A stretch of 64,000 bases of DNA from Diploscapter coronatus (lineage: Eukaryota; Nematoda; Chromadorea; Rhabditida; Rhabditidae), in the NCBI GenBank assembly GCA_964036155.1, contig OZ038423.1:76337249-76401248 (forward strand), written 5' to 3'. The translations under genes were made by a program, and so were the position numbers. This document shows, one piece after another, positions 57,911 through 64,000 of this stretch. The notes below the pieces were generated by a model, which had not been told where the DNA came from, ran no database searches, and was given only the letters and a program-made list of their open reading frames with translations. Position 1 is the first letter of the stretch, and the number at the start of each line of letters is the position of its first letter.

Positions 57911-58096
57911 TCACCTTCTATATGAAACTAGACAGTAGAGAATCCATGCGAACGAGAGGAATATGTAAATCGTGAAGATGATCCAGAATTTCTCGGCGAT
58001 TTCTTCGAGAATCTGTTCATTAGGCTTAGTTTCGACGTTGCTCAACGCAGAATCCGCCGAAGGCAGTTCAGATGAAGTCGATGGTAAATTGAACAT
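57911..58096 (-). CDS. Small single-pass membrane protein, unrecognised
   Basis: An uninterrupted 61-codon frame. The first 35 residues are polar (MFNLPSTSSELPSADSAL, NEQILEEIAEK). Then comes one strong transmembrane segment, FWIIFTIYIFLSFAWILYCL, and a short basic end SYRR. An N-out or tail-anchor-like single-span protein is the likeliest form. A clear TTTTTTTTCAG acceptor lies 33 bases before the ATG. AGAAG|GTGAGG overlapping the stop is a good donor, so the frame might be spliced on to a further exon; none was found. No family is recognised. The MITE-like repeat begins 13 bases beyond the stop. Confidence 0.5.
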   Translation of the reverse strand: MFNLPSTSSELPSADSALSNVETKPNEQILEEIAEKFWIIFTIYIFLSFAWILYCLVSYRR

Positions 58097-58129
58097 TTCC
58101 CTTCGATCTGTTGGCTAGCTTTGACGCAT

Positions 58130-58141
58130 CTGAAATTTTTT
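58130..58141 (-). promoter_or_regulatory. 3' splice acceptor upstream of the small membrane-protein gene
   Basis: The minus strand reads a T-run then TTTCAG, 33 bases before the ATG at 58096. Either an SL acceptor or the end of a 5' UTR intron. Confidence 0.5.
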
Positions 58142-61100
58142 TTTATTGATAATCGATCAATACGGTGGAAAATGTGATAGCATGATAATGAACCGATTTA
58201 TTAGGTATTTGACCTAAATGAGTTTGACGATGACATTTTAAGAAAGTAGATGACTTCTTTTATTTTCGAAAACGCTCGATTTTTACAATTCTTTTGGCAT
58301 CTACGCTTTTCACTCTTCGATCGTGCAAAAGCCGAAATGCGCTTAATCTTTCTCGTTCCAAAATGTCGATCGTCGACAAAATTCTGTTGCAGTTAACGCT
58401 GTCTTCTTCCTCTAGGCATTATCATTCAAAATGTCAGAAACGAAAGAGGAAAGCGATAGTTGCAAAGTTTTACAGGAACAATAAAATGAAAGGAAAACTA
58501 TCCGAAATGACTAATCTCCTCCAATTGACAGTCATTCTCTATTTCTTCTTTCTCATTTCAGCCAAAAAGTGAAACGAAATCTTTTCATCACGTGCGTTAG
58601 AATGATACATTGAAACAAGGTTGAGATAAGTTGAAAATTATTTCATTAGAAGGATATGCCCTCGTATAAAGCCAAGTTTTGAGAAGGGAAATGGTTGCGC
58701 ATAATTGGAACCTGCTTGCAATGGCCAATTCGTCTATCGATTGATATGAAACATAAGCGTAGACATTGATTTTTTTTGATAATTGAAGATCTCATGATTT
58801 CATAACATAAAAAACAAACAAAAATAAAACTTATCCTATTGATCCCTTTTACAATATTTAACAAGCCTAGTGACACGTTTATTGAAATGATAAATTCTAA
58901 GGTAAGAGATATTCGCTCGAGTAGAAGAAATGTTTGAAATTGTCAAGCTTGAACAGAAGATGAAATGAATGAACAAAATGCTCAAATAAGGAGACTCTTC
59001 AAAGACAAATAAAACGAAAAAGTGAATAAAGAGAATGAAAGTTGAGGAAAGAATTCTTGTGAAGGAATGGATCTAGAGAAGCAGAAGAATCATAGAAATG
59101 AGAGAGAAAAAGTTGCCGAAAATAGAAGAAGATTAAAGGTGTGTGAAGAGAAAATAGATACAAAGTAGCAAAAAAATAAGAAGATTAAACCTTTGTGGAA
59201 GAATGAAATGATCAGAATTTTCTTGAAACTTTTTTGATATTTGGAGCCGTGCAATAATGATTTCCTAAAGCTTCGCCGGAAAATTTGTAAAATGTTGAAG
59301 AATTCTAAGAAAGGCATTTGAATACGTGATAGTTTGGATAATACACATCTTCACAGCCTCGTGCTTAGCATTTTTAAGTTCGAAGTTGAGGAGTTTCAAA
59401 TTTTTTGAAGGACCAAATTATGTGAAACGGCGACAATTTTACGACTTTTACAAATCGTCATTGCCGAGATGGAAATAACGCGAGATTAAAACTTACTTGA
59501 AGACAAAGAGACGAAAGTCAAAGAATCAGAAAGAAGGTAAGTTGACAAAACGAGGAAAAGGGAATATCGAATTGCGCTGCGCTGCGGGTTTGGTTGCCGA
59601 CGGCGTGCTGCCAGCGAATTAGCGAATGCATGTGTCGGAGGACGAAAAAAGTAGCAATGCAAAAACGGCTGACATACGACACACAACAAATACACACAGA
59701 GGATAGAGGATAAACCCTGCCACTCTGTTATTATAGACGAATTTGCGAGTCCATTGTGCAAGGCTGATTTATATTGCCATATTGTCATGGATGCGCGTGA
59801 ATTTGGTGCTTTATTGGATCTCACACCCACTTTATGAATACAAAAAAGCGGAAATTCAAGGATAAACTGAAATGAGTTTTATTGAAATTAGGATAGGAAA
59901 AGGACTATTGTATTTGGGGAAAACACGAATTCAGATGAAAATCTCAAAATTGTCACAAAATTGACAAATTTTCATGCCAACTATCATTTCGGGCGAAGCA
60001 AACGATATCATCAGAGTGAATATATTGAAAAATATCATAAAATTAGGCTAAATAATTGGATGAAATAAATACGAATATGAGCAAGTAAAAATTGTTCTAT
60101 CAACATATTAGACATCTTTCTGAAAGCTAAGGTTGAAACAAGCTAGATGGACAACATATGGATCCGCAAAAACCGCTATTCTATTGAAAAATCTGGACAA
60201 CTTCTCAGATCGAATGCCAATAGACAATATTTATTGCAAAAAATGAAGCGCGATACTCAAACTAATGAAGGAAATGAAGAAGGAACGAGACAAAGACGCA
60301 TGGAAAAAGCAAAATGAAAATAAATTATGTGGAAAACATGTGTTGTATTGCTGCAGAAACGAAGAACAGATTAGAAAAGTGAAGTGGAAACTAGTGAATT
60401 GGACAAATTGAAAATGCCGAACAGAAAATATTTTTGGATGGATAGATAATTCATCTTTTCCTGACGAAACAATCAAAAATCCTCATAAAAATAGAGCATG
60501 GTGAAATAGTAATGCAAAAATGCCACATTGTGACATTCAGTGCTGCTGCAATCGATAAAATTTCTTTGAAGTTCGAAGGGAATCAAAGAAATGACAAACA
60601 GTCAGTCATTTCAGTCGGTCCTACACTAAACCTTCGACTATTTTCATTCGCTTTTTCCTCTTTCCTCCTATTATTTTCCAATTCTTTCGTGAATCCGTTA
60701 ACATTTCCCGCCAAACAATGTAGGCACTGGAATGTTTGTTTTTCAGCATAAGTTCTCATTGATTGAAAATAGCTCATGGAAATTGTGAGGCTTATGAAAA
60801 ATTCTCTATTTTATCACTGATACTTGGCAAGAGCCATAGGGCAATCAAACATTGTAATAAATGAAGCTTAATAATTTTGTGGAAAACAGTAAATTTCACT
60901 AAAAATAAGCATTATTTTACACAGTAATTTTTAAATCTGAAAGTCATCACGATGCAAATTCATCGGCTTATTTATTCTCTTTGATGAAAATATTGCATAA
61001 TTTAGAAATTATTTGAGAAATGCTATTTTGACTCCCCATTTCAATACTTTCTGTATCACAAACTTTTGAGATGGATATATATATATATTTTTTAAATTAT

Positions 61101-61437
61101 GAATTAATTAGCTTATCTGTACGACGATTGAATTCTCCGTCTGTCTGGTTTTTCATTCCACGCGTCTATCGATTTTGTCCTTCATTTTTCCCGTCCTCCT
61201 CTTTTTATCTCTCGAATTCCTGCACTTTCTCTTTCCTTCTTTCCTCTTCCTCTCTCATTTTCCCCTGCTATTTCCTCTTCATGCAGCCAGCGGCAAACGT
61301 TTTTCGCCTTCTTGTCGACCAGCAGAAAGACACAGCAGCAGACTTGCAAACTCGTGATATTCCCGTATATGTTTTATCTTTTTACTTTACGATTTATAGC
61401 TTTCATAATTCAAGTTTCATAATATTTGTTGTGATTT
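58142..61437. other. 3.3-kb divergent intergenic region
   Basis: Lies between the small membrane-protein gene (minus) and the DNTTIP1-like gene (plus). No supported coding sequence. A more G+C-rich island at 59560-59640 (GCGCTGCGCTGCGG and neighbours) and a short (TA)n run near 61077-61090 are the only notable features. Confidence 0.55.
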
Positions 61438-61450
61438 AGGAGCATAGAAA
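61438..61450 (+). promoter_or_regulatory. 3' splice acceptor and 11-base leader before the DNTTIP1-like ATG
   Basis: TTGTGATTTAG ends at 61439 and an 11-base leader precedes the ATG at 61451. This spacing is typical of nematode SL trans-splicing. Confidence 0.5.
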
Positions 61451-63527
61451 ATGTACGAGCGTGGCCAGATTACCGGTAACGGCAATGGAAACAAAATGAA
61501 TGTCCGATTGCAAATCCTGGACTCAATTCTGCAACGAGAAATGGAAGTCACCGTCGACACAGGCGGATCTGCTAGGGTAGGAGTTTTAGTTTATACATGA
61601 GCGTCAAATTTTACATTTAAAACCGAACATATTAGATTATCTAATATTGTTTTCATTCGAATATTATCGATGATCATTGTTTCATATTATCTTGATCAAG
61701 AATAATTTAGGAGAGAGGAAAATAGAAAATGATCATTTTTTAAAATAAAAACTTATTGAGCATTCGAAGATTTTAATAAATGTGCATTATGCAATAATTT
61801 CATCTTTAATCAATAGAGCCAAAAATTCTCTTTCTCGCCACTTCAATTAATATTGCCATCACTAATGAGTATGTCTCATGAAAGGATGGGAAAACCCTAA
61901 ACAAATTATATTTTATTCCAGAATAGAAGTTTGTGGTTTGATTTAAAATAACTGAATTTAGGTGAATTCCCTGAAACAAGTAATCAAGAAGAACAAAACT
62001 GACATTGCTGATACGCCTGGAAAATCATTGGATCTGATGCGAAAGGTAATTTATATGAGAAAAAATTGCAAAGTATTCATATTCCAGGTTTATCAAAACG
62101 AAATAACTCGAGAGATTCATCAGATTCTAGAACGGTACATGAATGCGAATTTTATGCCTGCGATTGAAAATCTGAAGCGAAATGGACATGTGAGTTGGCC
62201 AGATTTTAATTTCCATTATCAGATGATAGTTGTTTGACTAGATAAACTTCATATCGATGATAATCATTGCATCACCACAATCGATGCACGCCATTATTTT
62301 ATCTTGTAGTTTTTTTTTTTTTATTTTAGCTTGCCATGAAATTTTCGAGTATTCCCTTCCGATTTGACTGATTTTTTCACTCATAAGAGTATTTCGATGC
62401 ACAGCTCACGATTCTGAAGACGTACTACCGTTTGAGCAGAAAAATGTTAAAATCGAGTGATATAGTAGAGAAATAGTGTATGTTAATTTGTAGTTTCAAA
62501 TTCAAAATGCAATTTCTGCCTATGCAAAACGATTTTCACATTTTCCTGCCCGAGCGCTTGTACGTCAATACTTTTTGACTTCGGAATCGTGTTCTACGCC
62601 TAAGAAATCAACAAAATCGGAGGGGTACACTTCTAGAAGTTCATTATAAGAACACGATCTTCATACCTTGCCAGAGCCTAAAATAAAAAAAATTAAATAT
62701 TACAAACCAATTTCACCATAGTTTTATAATAATTATGTGTTTTAAAATAGCTTACAAGATTTTCGACTTCAGACAGTGGATGAGGGTGTGATTAACCAAG
62801 TGCTGGTGAATATTTTGGAAGCGGCGAAGAAGCCCTACATGAAGCAGCAGCCCGAAAGACCGCAAATCGAACGCTTCGAACGAGACAATCACAAGGCTGG
62901 TTTAGTCGTGAATTATTCAAATCTCATTGTCTTTGGAAGAATTTAGCAAAATAGCAGAAGCGGTTAATGAAATTTTAATGGGCGAATACATTTTAAATGT
63001 TGCGTATTCAGAGAGGCTATGAGTCGGATGAATCGGATATCAGCATAATTTCCCATTCCAGTGAATCGAAGAGAAGGCGAGGGCGACCCAGAAAGGCATT
63101 TTTGAGATCCTCAGATTTAAATTTATCCTGCAAATCTCAGGAAGAGGAGTATACTTTGCTGGAGATGGCTCCTGTGACCGAGGAAGAAGTTATACGATGG
63201 AATCCGGAGAGATTCCACTTCGCTACCAGATTCGTACCGGCAGTCAAGGTAATTTTATGAGTCTTTATGTCAGATCAGTTTCCTTATTACTCTTGGTTCA
63301 GGTAGCAGCTATGTTGTCCCTACCAGTTACTGTGCTCTTCAACAAGTATCCACGAATGTTTAGGGTATTTTAATCGAAGCTGGAACTTAAATCTTCACCT
63401 TATAATTGCAGTATTCATGCGATGAAGAGGATAAGAATGTTCTCGCAGAAGAAGGAAAGGTTCAGCGACAAGCAGGGCGATGTTATTTGATGACCTTCGA
63501 CGATGCAAAACACATCCTTGGGGCTGT
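61451..63527 (+). CDS. DNTTIP1/TdIF1-like chromatin protein (3' end beyond window)
   Basis: Seven exons: 61451-61576, 61962-62045, 62088-62189, 62773-62895 (end uncertain), 63012-63248, 63302-63364 and 63412-63527, giving about 283 residues before the window ends. The N-terminal helical dimerisation region is LDLMRKVYQNEITREIHQIL, MNANFMPAIENLKRNGHTVD and VLVNILEAAKKPYM. Next is an AT-hook, KRRRGRPRK. The C-terminal domain has EEVIRWNPERFHFATRFVPA, NKYPRMFRYSCDEEDKNVLA and GRCYLMTFDDAKHILGAV, matching human DNTTIP1 (KHPHLFKY, DPQDKHWLAEQ). DNTTIP1 is the dimeric core of the MiDAC histone deacetylase complex; C. elegans SAEG-2 is, to my knowledge, its homologue and works with SAEG-1 and HDA-2. 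Human DNTTIP1 has 329 residues, so probably one or two short exons are missing. Confidence 0.85.
63074..63100 (+). other. AT-hook of the DNTTIP1-like protein
   Basis: SKRRRGRPRKAF: the Gly-Arg-Pro core flanked by basic residues is a textbook AT-hook, binding the minor groove of A+T-rich DNA. It follows a Ser/Asp-rich acidic stretch (ESDESDISIISHSSES). Confidence 0.85.
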
Positions 63528-64000
63528 GTAAGTCTCAATAAAGTTGATCCTTGCCTGTTTCTTAAATTTATTTCCATCGTGATTGATAAACTTCATTTTC
63601 ACAAAGATGGAAATAAGTCCCCCAAATATTCCTCTTATGCATTATTATTTGCGATGTTTATGGAGCGATTTGCGCGCAAGAAAAATCGCACTCTTTCTCT
63701 TTAGTCTCATATTCTTATTCCTTCCTAAAGGGGGTATGATTATTTCCGAGTAAAAAAATCGGATAAAGAAGAAAAGAGAAATGGGAAAAATTGAAGGTGA
63801 GATACTTGGATTTTCTTTGGATTCGAATTCAAACGAGCGTGAATCCGCTCGGTGGCATTCAACGCATTCACAGCATTCAAGACATTTTGGACAGGCATTC
63901 AACAGCTCCGAGAATTCGTGCAACACGACAGAATTGCGCATGAAATAGAGAAAAATCATCCCGTACTTGCGCACATTTTTGTCGTTCTTTGAAATGATGC
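63528..64000. other. Right edge, intron of the DNTTIP1-like gene
   Basis: After the donor GCTGT|GTAAGT no exon encoding the expected C-terminal helix (human LEELKSFVLPSWM region) is recognisable up to the window end, so the last exon is probably outside. Confidence 0.6.

Noticed and set aside
59486..59830. 114-codon open frame on the minus strand
   Set aside because: No splice signals at sensible places, no domain, biased composition; likely a chance frame over a G+C-rich island.
1..64000. tRNA, rRNA, CRISPR, bacterial or viral genes
   Set aside because: Scanned by eye for tRNA B-box sequences, repeat-spacer arrays and polymerase or integrase motifs; none found. A tRNAscan and Rfam run would settle the small RNAs.

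Overview
The window is animal nuclear DNA, A+T-rich and intron-dense. It is almost certainly from a nematode. It carries two warthog-type hedgehog-related genes, a lineage-specific nematode family. Most introns end in the TTTCAG type of acceptor. Several start codons sit 0-11 bases after a consensus 3' splice site, as expected for spliced-leader trans-splicing. The species cannot be read from the sequence.

Layout. About 1-35.4 kb on the minus strand is one very large gene, the orthologue of C. elegans mpz-1 (vertebrate MUPP1/MPDZ and PATJ). I resolved 56 coding exons whose phases all agree, giving 2,291 residues and a stop at 1074. The true first exon was not found and probably lies in the gene-free stretch 35.4-42.8 kb. 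The protein has an L27-like start, a decayed PDZ1, PDZ2-8, PDZ10, PDZ11 and a terminal PDZ, separated by disordered linkers. A second possible 5' exon with its own ATG lies at 30.2 kb.

42.8-47.5 kb (minus) holds two tandem warthog-like genes. The upstream one is complete, with a secreted Wart domain and a self-splicing Hint/Hog domain (524 aa). The downstream one keeps the Wart-like domain but lacks Hint and ends in a Gln/Glu/Lys repeat tail (202 aa). 51.4-54.0 kb (plus) is an MFS transporter of the MFSD8/CLN7 type (489 aa), divergent from the warthog pair.

55.2-58.1 kb (minus) holds two small unrecognised genes: an 88-residue predicted secreted protein and a 61-residue single-span membrane protein. 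61.4 kb to the window edge (plus) holds a DNTTIP1/TdIF1 homologue (C. elegans SAEG-2 type), a chromatin protein with an AT-hook, cut off at the right end.

The rest is intronic or intergenic: purine/pyrimidine-asymmetric tracts, short microsatellites and several inverted repeats that look like MITEs. One of these fills most of a short mpz-1 intron and a relative lies just after the stop codon of the small membrane-protein gene. The genes do not form a pathway. They are a polarity/synaptic scaffold, secreted hedgehog-related proteins, a lysosomal-type transporter and a histone-deacetylase complex subunit that happen to be neighbours. No CRISPR, plasmid, phage or bacterial features are present.
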